DNA from: Rhodovibrionaceae bacterium
Lineage (GTDB): Bacteria > Pseudomonadota > Alphaproteobacteria > Kiloniellales > DSM-21159
Assembly: GCA_028285215.1 (NCBI GenBank)
Contig: JANQPZ010000301.1
Span: 1 to 32,332, forward strand
Length of the DNA stretch: 32,332 nucleotides
Direction: 5' to 3'
This document shows positions 1 through 8,533 of this stretch, in pieces. A program made the translations under genes and the position numbers. The notes below the pieces were generated by a model that searched no databases, had not been told where the DNA came from, and worked only from the letters and a program-made list of their open reading frames with translations. The number at the start of each line of letters is the position of its first letter. The first letter of the stretch is position 1.

Positions 1-2
1 CT

Positions 3-380
3 CTGAGCGGCGTGCTGGAGGCAACGGTCGCGGCGATGGTGCGCCTCGGCGCCACGACCGAGCGCGTCGTCGCGGGGATCGGTCCCTGTATCGCCCAGCG
101 TTCCTACGAGGTGGGGACGGAGTTTTCCACGCCTTTCCTCGCGCAGGACGCCGGCAACGCCCGGTTCTTCAGCCCCTCTGCCAAGGTTCCGGGCAAGCAG
201 CACTTCGACCTGCGCGGCTACGCGGCTCGCCGGCTGACCCTGGCCGGAGCCGGCAACGTGAAAGTCCTGCCCTGCGACACCTGCGCCGAGCCGCAGCGCT
301 TCTTCAGCTATCGCCGCGCCACCCGGGCCGGCGAAGCGGACTACGGCCGGCTGCTTTCGGTCATTCTTCTCGAGGAGTAG
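3..380 (+). CDS. pgeF: Peptidoglycan editing factor PgeF (laccase-domain, YfiH/DUF152), 5' truncated
   Basis: This is the C-terminal part of a PgeF/YfiH protein. The reading frame is open from base 3, so the start lies before the window; the GTG at 12 is internal, because the codons before it (L-S-G) continue the family sequence. Visible family signatures are IGPCIAQRSYEVG (the Cys of GPCI is one of the metal-site residues), the FDLRGYAARRL segment, and CDTCAEPQRFFSYRR near the C-terminus. Family knowledge: PgeF is a cytoplasmic enzyme that corrects peptidoglycan precursors carrying L-Ser instead of L-Ala; older databases call it polyphenol oxidase or laccase. The stop is followed 8 nt later by the M24 gene, so the two are probably co-transcribed. 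The catalytic His residues upstream cannot be seen here. Confidence 0.9.
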   Translation: MSGVLEATVAAMVRLGATTERVVAGIGPCIAQRSYEVGTEFSTPFLAQDAGNARFFSPSAKVPGKQHFDLRGYAARRLTLAGAGNVKVLPCDTCAEPQRFFSYRRATRAGEADYGRLLSVILLEE

Positions 381-388
381 TCTTACGG

Positions 389-1540
389 ATGCCGCTTCAT
401 TTCGATGCGGAGGAGCTCGCGGAGCGCCGCACGCGGGCCTGCCGCGCCTTGGCCGAGGAAGGCCTCGACGGCCTGCTGATCTTCCGTCAGGAGTCGATGT
501 ACTACCTGACCGGCTACGACACCTTCGGCTACGTTTTCTTCCAGTGTCTGGTGCTGGATGCGGACGGCCGCACCACCTTGCTGACCCGTGCGCCCGACCT
601 GCGTCAGGCCCAGCAGACCAGCGACATCGAGGACATCCGCATCTGGGTCGACCTGCCGGACGCCGACCCGGCGCTGGCCTTGCGCGACATCCTGGCCGAG
701 CGCGGCCTCAAAGGCCGCAAACTGGGCGTGGAGTACGAGGCCTACGGCCTGACCGCCGCCAACGGCAAGCGGCTGGAGGCGGCGCTCGCCGGATTCGCCA
801 GCCTGACCGACGCCTCCCTGCTGGTCAGCCGTCTGCGCCTGGTGAAATCGCCGGCCGAGATCGCCTACCTGCGGCGCGGGGCGGAGCTTGCCGATGCCGC
901 CCTGGACGCCGCCGAACGACTCACAAGGCCCGGCGCCTACGAAGGCGACATCCTCGCCGGGATGCACGAGGCGATCTACCGCGGTGGCGGTGACGACCCG
1001 GCGAACGAATTTATCATCGGATCCGGCCCTCAGGCCTTGCTCTGCCGCTACCATACGGGCCGGCGGCATCTGGACGCGAACGATCAGCTGACCCTGGAAT
1101 GGGCCGGCGTCTACCGGCACTACCACGCCGCAATGATGCGCACGCTGCTGGTGGGCCGCTGCCCGGACAGGCAACGGGAAATGCACGGCGCGGCGCGCGA
1201 CACCCTCTTGGCCGTCGAAGACAGGCTGAAGCCCGGCAACACGGTTGGCGAGGCCTTCGACGCCCATGCCGAGACCCTCGACAAGGCCGGCTACCGCACA
1301 GCCCGGATGAACGCCTGCGGCTACGCCATGGGCACGACCTTCGCGCCGAACTGGATGGACTGGCCGATGCTCTACCACGCCAACCCGGTGGAGCTGCGTG
1401 CGGGCATGGTCTTTTTCGTGCATATCATTATCTTCGACAGCGAGGCCGGGCTGGCCATGACTCTGGGCCGCAGCTCGCTGATCGGCGAAACGGCTGCCGA
1501 ACCGCTGTCCCAGGCGTCGCTCGACCTCCATGTGCAGTAG
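389..1540 (+). CDS. M24 (pita-bread fold) family protein lacking the metal ligands; Xaa-Pro peptidase/ectoine hydrolase-like
   Basis: The protein has 383 aa with the two-domain M24 layout: a creatinase-type N-terminal domain (about 10-145, with DGLLIFRQESMYYLTGYD) and a pita-bread domain (about 155-375). The hallmark RT of the metal motif is present (R251-T252), but the five usual metal-binding positions are changed. The first Asp aligns with E237, the second Asp with A248, the His with Y312 (GYAMG), and the two Glu with H345 and about T358. The GY..G...P.W pattern resembles the ectoine-hydrolase (DoeA/EutD) and creatinase branch, which does not need the dinuclear metal centre. A metal-dependent aminopeptidase is therefore unlikely; amidinohydrolase or ectoine-type ring opening is possible, but the substrate is unknown. 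No other ectoine genes are nearby. It sits in the pgeF-prs neighbourhood. Confidence 0.8.
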   Translation: MPLHFDAEELAERRTRACRALAEEGLDGLLIFRQESMYYLTGYDTFGYVFFQCLVLDADGRTTLLTRAPDLRQAQQTSDIEDIRIWVDLPDADPALALRDILAERGLKGRKLGVEYEAYGLTAANGKRLEAALAGFASLTDASLLVSRLRLVKSPAEIAYLRRGAELADAALDAAERLTRPGAYEGDILAGMHEAIYRGGGDDPANEFIIGSGPQALLCRYHTGRRHLDANDQLTLEWAGVYRHYHAAMMRTLLVGRCPDRQREMHGAARDTLLAVEDRLKPGNTVGEAFDAHAETLDKAGYRTARMNACGYAMGTTFAPNWMDWPMLYHANPVELRAGMVFFVHIIIFDSEAGLAMTLGRSSLIGETAAEPLSQASLDLHVQ

Positions 1541-1596
1541 GAACTGAGCCAGGCGTCCGACCCGAGAGCCTGGTCTGCAACGAGGCCCGAAGCGCT

Positions 1597-1665
1597 GTGC
1601 CCCACGTCATTCTCTTCGCCGCGTTTCTCTTGCTCGGGATGCTCGCCACCTGCGTGATGCTGTAG
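1597..1665 (+). CDS. Possible 22-aa hydrophobic peptide (doubtful)
   Basis: A GTG at 1597 opens a 22-codon frame encoding a strongly hydrophobic segment (VPHVILFAAFLLLGMLATC then VML), ending 2 nt before the lipoprotein ATG at 1668. A GAGG lies about 11 nt upstream. The sequence looks like either a one-pass membrane micropeptide or a remnant of a lipoprotein signal (LATC resembles a lipobox). There is no independent evidence that it is translated. It fills most of the 127-nt gap between the M24 gene and the lipoprotein gene. Confidence 0.15.
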   Translation: MPHVILFAAFLLLGMLATCVML

Positions 1666-1667
1666 GG

Positions 1668-2573
1668 ATGCGGTCCATGCATCGGATGCGGACGCTCCTG
1701 CCCGGCTTGCTGCTGGTCCTGGCACTGGCGGCGCCCCTGTCTGCCTGCGGGCAACTGCCGCGGCCGTTCCAGCCCGAAGGCAAGACCGTCGATCTGAAGG
1801 CCCTGGCAGCGCGACAGACCCTATACGTGCTGCCCGCCAGCGGTATCGGCCCGCGTGGCGGCGACTTCGCGGTCGCCCTGGCCGCCGCGCTGGAGGCGCA
1901 GGGCATGCAGGCCAGCACGAACGGTGCGCCAGGGAATCGCGTGGTGCTCTCGCGCGGCCGGCTGGAGGCTGTGGGCAACCAGTCGCATCTGGCTCTGGTC
2001 ACGGAAGTGACCGAGCCCGACGGGACCAGGCTGGCGCGCGCCGCCAGCGAACTTTCGGTAACGGCCGGCACCTGGGAGGGCGGCGATCCGCAACTGCTGG
2101 CGGATCTGGCCGATGCCACGGCCGTCAGCCTGGCCGAACAGCTCGCCCCCGAGCCCGTTCTGCAGGTCGCGCTGCCGGGCTTCCCGGGCGCCCGCGTCGT
2201 GGTCCTGCCGATCTCCGGCGCGCCCGGCGACGGCGCCGACAGCTTGCCGATCGCCCTGCGCGCCGAACTGCAGGACCGCGAGGTGCCCTTGGCCCGCCAG
2301 CCCGAGCCGCAGGATCTGCTGATTGCCGGACGTGTCGAGGTGGAGCCTGACGGCCCCGGCACCCAGCGGGCCACGATCACCTGGCGCCTGCTGGAGGCCG
2401 CGCCGCCCGGTGCGCCCGATCCGGACAATGGCCGCGAGATCGGTCGGGTCGCCCAGAGCAACCGTATTCCCGCCGGTCAACTCGACGGTCGCTGGGGCCA
2501 GATCGCCGTGCAGGTCGCCGATTATGCCGCCGACGGCCTTTTGCAACTCATCGACCAGGCCGGCCGACCCTAG
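1668..2573 (+). CDS. Putative lipoprotein of unknown function upstream of prs
   Basis: This 301-aa protein has a classical lipoprotein signal: a basic N-terminus, a hydrophobic stretch LLPGLLLVLALAAPL, and a lipobox L-S-A-C with Cys27. The mature protein would be anchored in the inner or outer membrane. The remainder is soluble and Gly/Ala/Pro rich, with alternating beta-like segments (TLYVLPASGIG; RVVVLPISGAPGDGA) that look like two related halves, each starting with a VLP.(S)G motif. ATG codons at 1677 and 1686 are alternative starts; the one at 1686 would give the most compact signal peptide. I cannot assign a function. Its position between the M24 gene and prs suggests a conserved hypothetical envelope protein. 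It probably ends the transcript that starts before pgeF, because a separate promoter is predicted ahead of prs. Confidence 0.75.
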   Translation: MRSMHRMRTLLPGLLLVLALAAPLSACGQLPRPFQPEGKTVDLKALAARQTLYVLPASGIGPRGGDFAVALAAALEAQGMQASTNGAPGNRVVLSRGRLEAVGNQSHLALVTEVTEPDGTRLARAASELSVTAGTWEGGDPQLLADLADATAVSLAEQLAPEPVLQVALPGFPGARVVVLPISGAPGDGADSLPIALRAELQDREVPLARQPEPQDLLIAGRVEVEPDGPGTQRATITWRLLEAAPPGAPDPDNGREIGRVAQSNRIPAGQLDGRWGQIAVQVADYAADGLLQLIDQAGRP

Positions 2574-2685
2574 ATCTCTGTGGATTATTCCGGGGCTCCG
2601 GACAGTTGCCATGCATCTTCATGAGCCAAAATCCCAGGCGCCATACCAGGGCTGCAATTTTGTATCCCGTCGGGATCGCAGCTCG

Positions 2686-2714
2686 TTTACAGCTCCGTGA
2701 CCGATTGATATGGT
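2686..2714 (+). promoter_or_regulatory. Predicted sigma70-type promoter for prs
   Basis: In the 211-nt gap before prs, TTTACA (2686-2691) is separated by 17 nt from TATGGT (2709-2714). Both boxes are reasonable matches to the -35/-10 consensus, and transcription would start around 2721, giving a leader of about 64 nt. This is the most AT-rich part of the gap. It is a prediction from sequence only. Confidence 0.35.
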
Positions 2715-2784
2715 CCGCCGCGCGCGGGCCGGGGCAGGAAGCCGTGGAGGCCGTGCGGCGAGCGCCAAGCTGGATCCTGGACCG

Positions 2785-3737
<953 letters not shown>

Positions 3738-3741
<4 letters not shown>

Positions 3742-3765
3742 AATCGCGGCACAGCCGCTTATACA
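3738..3765 (+). promoter_or_regulatory. Predicted promoter for rplY-pth-ychF overlapping the prs stop
   Basis: TTGAAA (3738-3743), a 16-nt spacer and TATACA (3760-3765) form a good sigma70-like promoter. The -35 box contains the prs stop codon (3739-3741). It lies about 105 nt upstream of rplY, so rplY, pth and ychF could be transcribed independently of prs. This is a sequence prediction only. Confidence 0.4.
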
Positions 3766-3869
3766 GACGCACTTTCACCGCGGCGGGCACCCCTGGAGGC
3801 CCGGCGCACATCCTGCGGCGGGCGAAGGTCCGCCGAACGCTTGAGAAGCCATCTTGAGGAGACGAAGCG

Positions 3870-4529
3870 ATGAGCGACGCGCATACATTGCCGGCTCAGC
3901 CGCGCGACCGGGCCGGAAAGGGGACCGCCCGAGCCGCCCGGCGTAGCGGCATGGTGCCGGCCGTGGTCTACGGCGGCAAGAAGACCCCGACGATGATCCT
4001 GATCGAAGAACGCGTGTTGAAGAAGCAGGCCGCCCGGGCCGCCTTCTTCGGGACGGTCTACGAAATCAAGGTCGAAGGCGGCGGCACGGAAAAGGTGCTG
4101 CCCCGCGATCTACAGCTCGATCCGGTCACCGACATTCCGGTTCACGCAGACTTCCTGCGCGTCACCGGGGCTTCGCGCGTCGCCGTCGCCGTCCCTGTCA
4201 CGTTCGTCAACGAAGAGGCAGCCCCTGGCCTGAAGCAGGGCGGCGTGCTGAACGTGGTGCGGCACGAGGTGGAGCTGAGCTGCCGCGCCGACGCGATCCC
4301 CGATTCCATCGAAGCCGATCTGACCGGCAAGGAGATCAACGACTCCCTGCATATCAGCGAGGTCACGCTGCCCGACGGTGTGGAGCCCACGATCACCGAC
4401 CGCGACTTCACCATCGCTACGATCGCGGCACCCAGCGTGGTGAAGGAAGAGGCCGCCGAGGAGCAGGCGGATGCTTCGGGAGAGGCCGCGACCGAAGAAG
4501 CGGCCGAAGACAAGAAGGCGGAAGACTAG
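3870..4529 (+). CDS. rplY: 50S ribosomal protein L25/general stress protein Ctc
   Basis: This 219-aa protein is of the long TL5/CTC type: an N-terminal 5S rRNA-binding L25 domain (about 5-95, including RDRAGKGTARAARRSGMVPAVVYGG), a C-terminal beta domain (about 100-190), and an acidic Glu/Ala-rich tail (about 190-219). Family knowledge: L25 binds 5S rRNA in the large subunit. The ATG at 3870 is preceded by GAGGAG at good spacing and matches the usual family start. pth follows 57 nt downstream, the arrangement found in many Proteobacteria. The low-complexity acidic tail is common in this family. Confidence 0.95.
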   Translation: MSDAHTLPAQPRDRAGKGTARAARRSGMVPAVVYGGKKTPTMILIEERVLKKQAARAAFFGTVYEIKVEGGGTEKVLPRDLQLDPVTDIPVHADFLRVTGASRVAVAVPVTFVNEEAAPGLKQGGVLNVVRHEVELSCRADAIPDSIEADLTGKEINDSLHISEVTLPDGVEPTITDRDFTIATIAAPSVVKEEAAEEQADASGEAATEEAAEDKKAED

Positions 4530-4586
4530 GCTCCGACGCCGCGGCCCCGGACCGAAACGGCCTGGTGAGCGGGGACAGGAGGCACC

Positions 4587-5327
4587 ATGCTGCTGCTGGT
4601 GGGCTTGGGAAATCCGGGTCCCCGTTACGCCGGCAACCGACACAACATCGGCTTCATGGCGCTGGACGAGATCGTCCGGCGCCATGGTTTTTCCGCGTGG
4701 CGCAAGGGTTTCCAAGGGGAAATGGCCGAAGGTCGCCTGGCCGGAGAAAAGGCGCTGGCGCTCAAACCCCAGACCTTCATGAACGAGTCGGGCCGTGCGG
4801 TCGGCGAAGCTCTGCGCTTCTATAAGCTGGCACCCGGCGACGTGACGGTGTTCCACGACGAACTCGACCTGGCCCCCGGCAAGCTGCGGGTCAAACTCGG
4901 CGGCGGAGCGGCCGGCCACAACGGCCTGCGTTCGATCGCTCAGCACATCGGCCCGGACTTCAAACGGGTGCGCCTGGGGATCGGCCACCCCGGCCGTAAG
5001 GAGGCGGTGCACGGCTGGGTCCTCAGCGACTTCGCCAAGGCCGATGCCGACTGGATGGAGCGTCTGTTCGAAGCACTCGGGCGCCATGCCGAGCTGCTGG
5101 TCTCCGGCCAGGACGGTCCCTTCATGAGCCGGGTCAACCAGGAAGTGGCCCCGCCGAAACCGAAGGCCGCGAAGAAGGTTTCTGCGGAGACTGGCACGGT
5201 CCAGGCGGTGGACGCTCCGCCGCCTGCCGAACAAAGACCAGCAGCAGCGGACCCAAAGCGTGAAAGCTTGCTGGCGCAGGCCCTGAAGCGTGCCATGGGT
5301 CAGCTCGGCGGTAAGACCAAGACCTAA
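4587..5327 (+). CDS. pth: Peptidyl-tRNA hydrolase with C-terminal extension
   Basis: This enzyme cleaves the ester bond of peptidyl-tRNAs released prematurely from ribosomes, recycling tRNA. Conserved residues are visible: N9 in GLGNPG, catalytic H19 in NRHNIGF, N66 in TFMNESG, D91 in FHDELDL, and N112 in GHNGLRS. The start follows a clear AGGAGG at about 6 nt. The protein has 246 aa, compared with about 190 for enteric Pth. The extra 55-60 residues (about 190-246) form a Lys/Ala/Pro-rich tail of low complexity that is probably disordered. It lies between rplY and ychF, a standard alphaproteobacterial order. Confidence 0.96.
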   Translation: MLLLVGLGNPGPRYAGNRHNIGFMALDEIVRRHGFSAWRKGFQGEMAEGRLAGEKALALKPQTFMNESGRAVGEALRFYKLAPGDVTVFHDELDLAPGKLRVKLGGGAAGHNGLRSIAQHIGPDFKRVRLGIGHPGRKEAVHGWVLSDFAKADADWMERLFEALGRHAELLVSGQDGPFMSRVNQEVAPPKPKAAKKVSAETGTVQAVDAPPPAEQRPAAADPKRESLLAQALKRAMGQLGGKTKT

Positions 5328-5352
5328 CGACAACACGGAACAGAGCGACAGC

Positions 5353-6450
5353 ATGGGTTTCAATTGCGGGATTGTCGGGCTGCCGAACGTCGGCAAGTCG
5401 ACACTTTTCAATGCGCTGACCGAAACACAGGCAGCCGAGGCCGCCAACTATCCCTTCTGCACCATAGAGCCCAACATCGGCAGGGTCTCCGTGCCCGATC
5501 CGCGGTTGGATGAGCTCGCCAAGCTCGCCAAGTCGGCCAAGACCATTCACACCCAGCTCGAATTCGTCGACATCGCCGGGCTGGTGGCCGGCGCCAGCAA
5601 GGGCGAGGGCCTGGGCAATCAGTTCCTTGCCAACATTCGCGAGGTCGATGCCATCGTCCAGGTCTTGCGCTGCTTCGGTGGCGAGACCACCCATGTGGCA
5701 GGCTCTGTCGATCCGATTCGCGATGCCGAGACCGTCGAGACAGAGCTGCTGCTGGCCGATCTGGAGTCTTGCGAACGTCAGCGCGACGCGGCCGTCAAAC
5801 GGGCGCGCGGCGGCGACAAGGAGGCCAAGGATCGCCTCGCCGTGCTGGAGCCGACGATCGCCGCTCTCTCGGAGGGCGCGCCGGCGCGACGCGTCTCGGT
5901 CCCGCCAGAACTCAAGTCCGTCTTCCAGCAGCTTCAGCTCCTGACGGCCAAGCCCCTGCTCTACGTTGCCAATGTGGAAGAAGAGGCCGCGGCCGCCGGC
6001 AACGCCGAGGCCGAGCGGGTGCGTGCGCGCGCGGCGGCGGAAGGCGCAGGCTTCGTAATCGTTTCGGCCGCGATCGAGGCCGAAGTCGCCGGGCTGAGCG
6101 ATGCAGAGGAAAAGCAAGAATTTCTGGAAAGCCTTGGACTGGAAACCACCGGGCTCGCCCGTGTGATCCGCGCCGGTTTTGCACTGCTCGACCTCATCAC
6201 CTTCTTTACAGTCGGGCCGAAGGAGGCACGTGCCTGGACGGTGCCGCGGGGCGCTTCCGCTCCCGAGGCAGCCGGCGCAATCCATACCGATTTCCAGCGC
6301 GGCTTCATCCGCGCCGAGACCATCGCCTATACGGACTTCTTGGCGCTAGGCGGCGAGGCCGCGGCCAAAGACGCTGGCAAGATGAGAGCGGAAGGTAAGG
6401 ACTATGTCGTCCAGGATGGCGACGTCTTCCATTTCAGGTTTAATGTATAG
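5353..6450 (+). CDS. ychF: Redox-regulated ATPase/GTPase YchF (OLA1 family)
   Basis: This 365-aa protein is a TRAFAC-class P-loop NTPase of the Obg-related YchF/OLA1 family, which prefers ATP over GTP and associates with ribosomes. Visible features are the P-loop GLPNVGKS at 9-16, the switch region with the typical [10 protein letters not shown] sequence, the G3 [20 protein letters not shown], a coiled-coil insertion around 130-170, and a C-terminal TGS domain (about 280-363) ending in [11 protein letters not shown]. The ATG at 5353 ([12 protein letters not shown]) matches the family start; an upstream in-frame ATG at 5290 lies inside pth and would add 21 unrelated residues. It is 25 nt downstream of pth and probably in the same transcript. 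Confidence 0.97.
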   Translation: MGFNCGIVGLPNVGKSTLFNALTETQAAEAANYPFCTIEPNIGRVSVPDPRLDELAKLAKSAKTIHTQLEFVDIAGLVAGASKGEGLGNQFLANIREVDAIVQVLRCFGGETTHVAGSVDPIRDAETVETELLLADLESCERQRDAAVKRARGGDKEAKDRLAVLEPTIAALSEGAPARRVSVPPELKSVFQQLQLLTAKPLLYVANVEEEAAAAGNAEAERVRARAAAEGAGFVIVSAAIEAEVAGLSDAEEKQEFLESLGLETTGLARVIRAGFALLDLITFFTVGPKEARAWTVPRGASAPEAAGAIHTDFQRGFIRAETIAYTDFLALGGEAAAKDAGKMRAEGKDYVVQDGDVFHFRFNV

Positions 6451-6567
6451 CTTCCAATGTTTGCAAAAGTTGCATAACGCGGCCCGATCGCTAAGCCGAC
6501 CGCGCTTTATGCCAGTGTTATTCACGACCACTTAAGCTCCCCGGATCTAGGGTGTTCGCAACCGAAG

Positions 6568-8289
6568 ATGCGAGGACACGCCGGGATCGCCGTGATGCCG
6601 CACGCAAACCCGATTGACGCCGTCAAACTGCAGCGACATCGCTTTCTAGGCTTCAGTTTCGCTCTGGCAGATCTGTTGATCGAACTCGACACGGCAGGCC
6701 GGGTCGTTTTCGCGGCCGGTGCCTGTCAGCATCTGTTCGGTCAAGACGACGCTGCGCTCAAGGGTCAGGTGCTGGCCGAGCACATCGCCAAAGCCGATCG
6801 CCCGCTGGTCAAACAGCTTCTGCATCAGCTCGACACCGGACATCGTATTCCGCCGGTTGAAATTGCTGTCGAGAGGATCGACGGAACCTTCGCGAAGGTC
6901 GTGTTCTGCGGCTATGCACTGCCCCACGAGCCGACAAAGTATCTGGCTCTGAGCGCGGCCCAGCGCTTCCAAGCGCTCACGCAACAAAGCGAAGGACGGG
7001 ATCCCGCCACCGGACTGCATACGACGCAGAGCTTCGGCGAGCGGCTGCGCGAGCTGATCGAAGGCGACGAAGAGTCGGTCAACGAACTGACCATGACCTT
7101 CATGGAGCTTGAGGGTCTGGACCGCTTCGAGCAGTCGGCCGGTCCCAGCAGCTACCAGGACGTCATCAGCGGTGTTGCCGCCTTTCTGCGCCTCAGGTCT
7201 TTTGAGGGCGACTCGGCCGGATGGGTTGCGGACGGCCGCTTCGGCCTCGTAACCGACGCCACCGTGGACCACAGCGCACTGGCCGACGAACTGCTGGAAG
7301 CGGTTCCGGAGGCCCGCCAGCTGACCGCCAGTCTCCACAGTCAGGCGCTACGCCCTGCCGGTATCTCGGCCCAAACGTCGGCACGTACCTTGATCCATAC
7401 GCTGCAGCGCTTTCAGAGCGAAGGTTTGACGGACGAGGTACGAGCCGATCCCGGGGCCCAGTTTCGCAGTCTTTTGAAGCAGACCCTGGGGGCGATCGAG
7501 CGCTTTCAGGAGATCATCGAGCGAGACCACATCAGCTTAGCCTACCAACCGATCGTCGAACTGGCGAGCGGCCAGGTTCATCGCTACGAGGTTCTGGCTC
7601 GGCTACCGGACGGCGGCTCCCCCTTCGAGAGCGTGTCGCTTGGGGAATCCATCGGCATGATCGCCACCTTCGACTTGACGGTTTGCCGCAAGGCCCTGGC
7701 CGACCTGCAACCCGACGGGCCGGCGGCTGGACTGACTCTTTCGGTCAACCTCTCGGCGCAGTCTTTGCAGGAAGACGTCTTCGTCGATGCGCTGGAACTG
7801 CTTTTACAAGACCACGGGCAGTTGCGGCGGCGCTTATCGTTCGAAGTTACGGAATCGGCGGAGATTACGGACTTCGCAGCGGTGAACGCAGCGATCCAGC
7901 GGCTGCGTGCACTTGGCTGCCAAGTCGCCCTGGACGACTTCGGCGCCGGTAACGCCACCTTTCGCTACCTGCAGGCCTTCGAGGTCGACAGCATCAAGAT
8001 GGACGGCGCCTATGTACGCGCGATGGTCGAGTCTCCGCGCGACTATGCCATCGTCAAGGGCTTGGCCGGGATTTGCCAAGATCTCAATCTGACCATGGTC
8101 GCGGAGATGATCGAGACCCGGCAACAGGCGGATCTCCTGAGTGAACTGGGCGTACGATTTGGCCAGGGCTATCTTTTCGGCGGCCCGAAGATCGGCCGCC
8201 CCGTCGCTCCGAAACAGGCGCCCGACACCTCGCCGACCGTGTCCGTGTTGCGCGGACGCCGTCAAGGAACGTCGGAAACCTGGGCCTAA
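6568..8289 (+). CDS. PAS / degenerate GGDEF / EAL protein, probable c-di-GMP phosphodiesterase
   Basis: The 573-aa protein has no signal peptide or membrane segment. An N-terminal PAS-like sensor region (about 30-135) is followed by a GGDEF-like region (about 145-290) that keeps the D-x-x-TGL start, but its signature has become WVADGRFGLV, so cyclase activity is not expected. The EAL domain (about 310-545) retains the catalytic set: E341 of the EVL motif, N394, E426, D456-D457 in DDFGAG, K477, E513 and E516 in AEMIET, and Q533 in GQGYLFGGP. It should therefore hydrolyse c-di-GMP to pGpG; the GGDEF-like part may act as a regulatory domain. An alternative start at 6595 (MPHANP) is possible. It is separated from ychF by 117 nt, so it is probably a separate transcript. 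An adenylate cyclase gene follows. Confidence 0.88.
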   Translation: MRGHAGIAVMPHANPIDAVKLQRHRFLGFSFALADLLIELDTAGRVVFAAGACQHLFGQDDAALKGQVLAEHIAKADRPLVKQLLHQLDTGHRIPPVEIAVERIDGTFAKVVFCGYALPHEPTKYLALSAAQRFQALTQQSEGRDPATGLHTTQSFGERLRELIEGDEESVNELTMTFMELEGLDRFEQSAGPSSYQDVISGVAAFLRLRSFEGDSAGWVADGRFGLVTDATVDHSALADELLEAVPEARQLTASLHSQALRPAGISAQTSARTLIHTLQRFQSEGLTDEVRADPGAQFRSLLKQTLGAIERFQEIIERDHISLAYQPIVELASGQVHRYEVLARLPDGGSPFESVSLGESIGMIATFDLTVCRKALADLQPDGPAAGLTLSVNLSAQSLQEDVFVDALELLLQDHGQLRRRLSFEVTESAEITDFAAVNAAIQRLRALGCQVALDDFGAGNATFRYLQAFEVDSIKMDGAYVRAMVESPRDYAIVKGLAGICQDLNLTMVAEMIETRQQADLLSELGVRFGQGYLFGGPKIGRPVAPKQAPDTSPTVSVLRGRRQGTSETWA

Positions 8290-8398
8290 AGCACGGCCGG
8301 AGCGCACTCCAGGTCTCTGGCGGGCCGGGATATAGCCATCTGGTCCGCGACCCGCTGAAGCATTAGGGTATTTTATTTGTTCGAATCTGGGCAAGAAC

Positions 8399-8412
8399 GT
8401 CCGAATTCGGAC
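8399..8412. promoter_or_regulatory. Perfect 14-bp palindrome upstream of the adenylate cyclase
   Basis: GTCCGAATTCGGAC is a perfect inverted repeat 122 nt upstream of the cyclase ATG, within the 244-nt gap after the EAL gene. The neighbouring sequence (8361-8385) is AT-rich. Its position suits an operator for a dimeric regulator. No family-specific site was recognised, and a palindrome of this length could occur by chance. Confidence 0.25.
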
Positions 8413-8533
8413 ATAGCTTGTCGTCAAGCTCCTATTGGAGTTGCAGAGCCACCAAACCGCGCTGATCGCAGGCGACCGCTTCGACGTAGACTCTACCGAG
8501 CGTAAACGACGCGACCGTTGGGGAGCAGAGATT

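Noticed and set aside
4110-5447. Long - strand open frame (445 codons) opposite rplY/pth
   Set aside because: It lies opposite three essential housekeeping genes with clear motifs and has no family resemblance.
8375-8395. GTTCGAATC, resembling a tRNA T-loop
   Set aside because: The flanking bases do not pair as a T-stem, and no anticodon or acceptor arms can be found around it.
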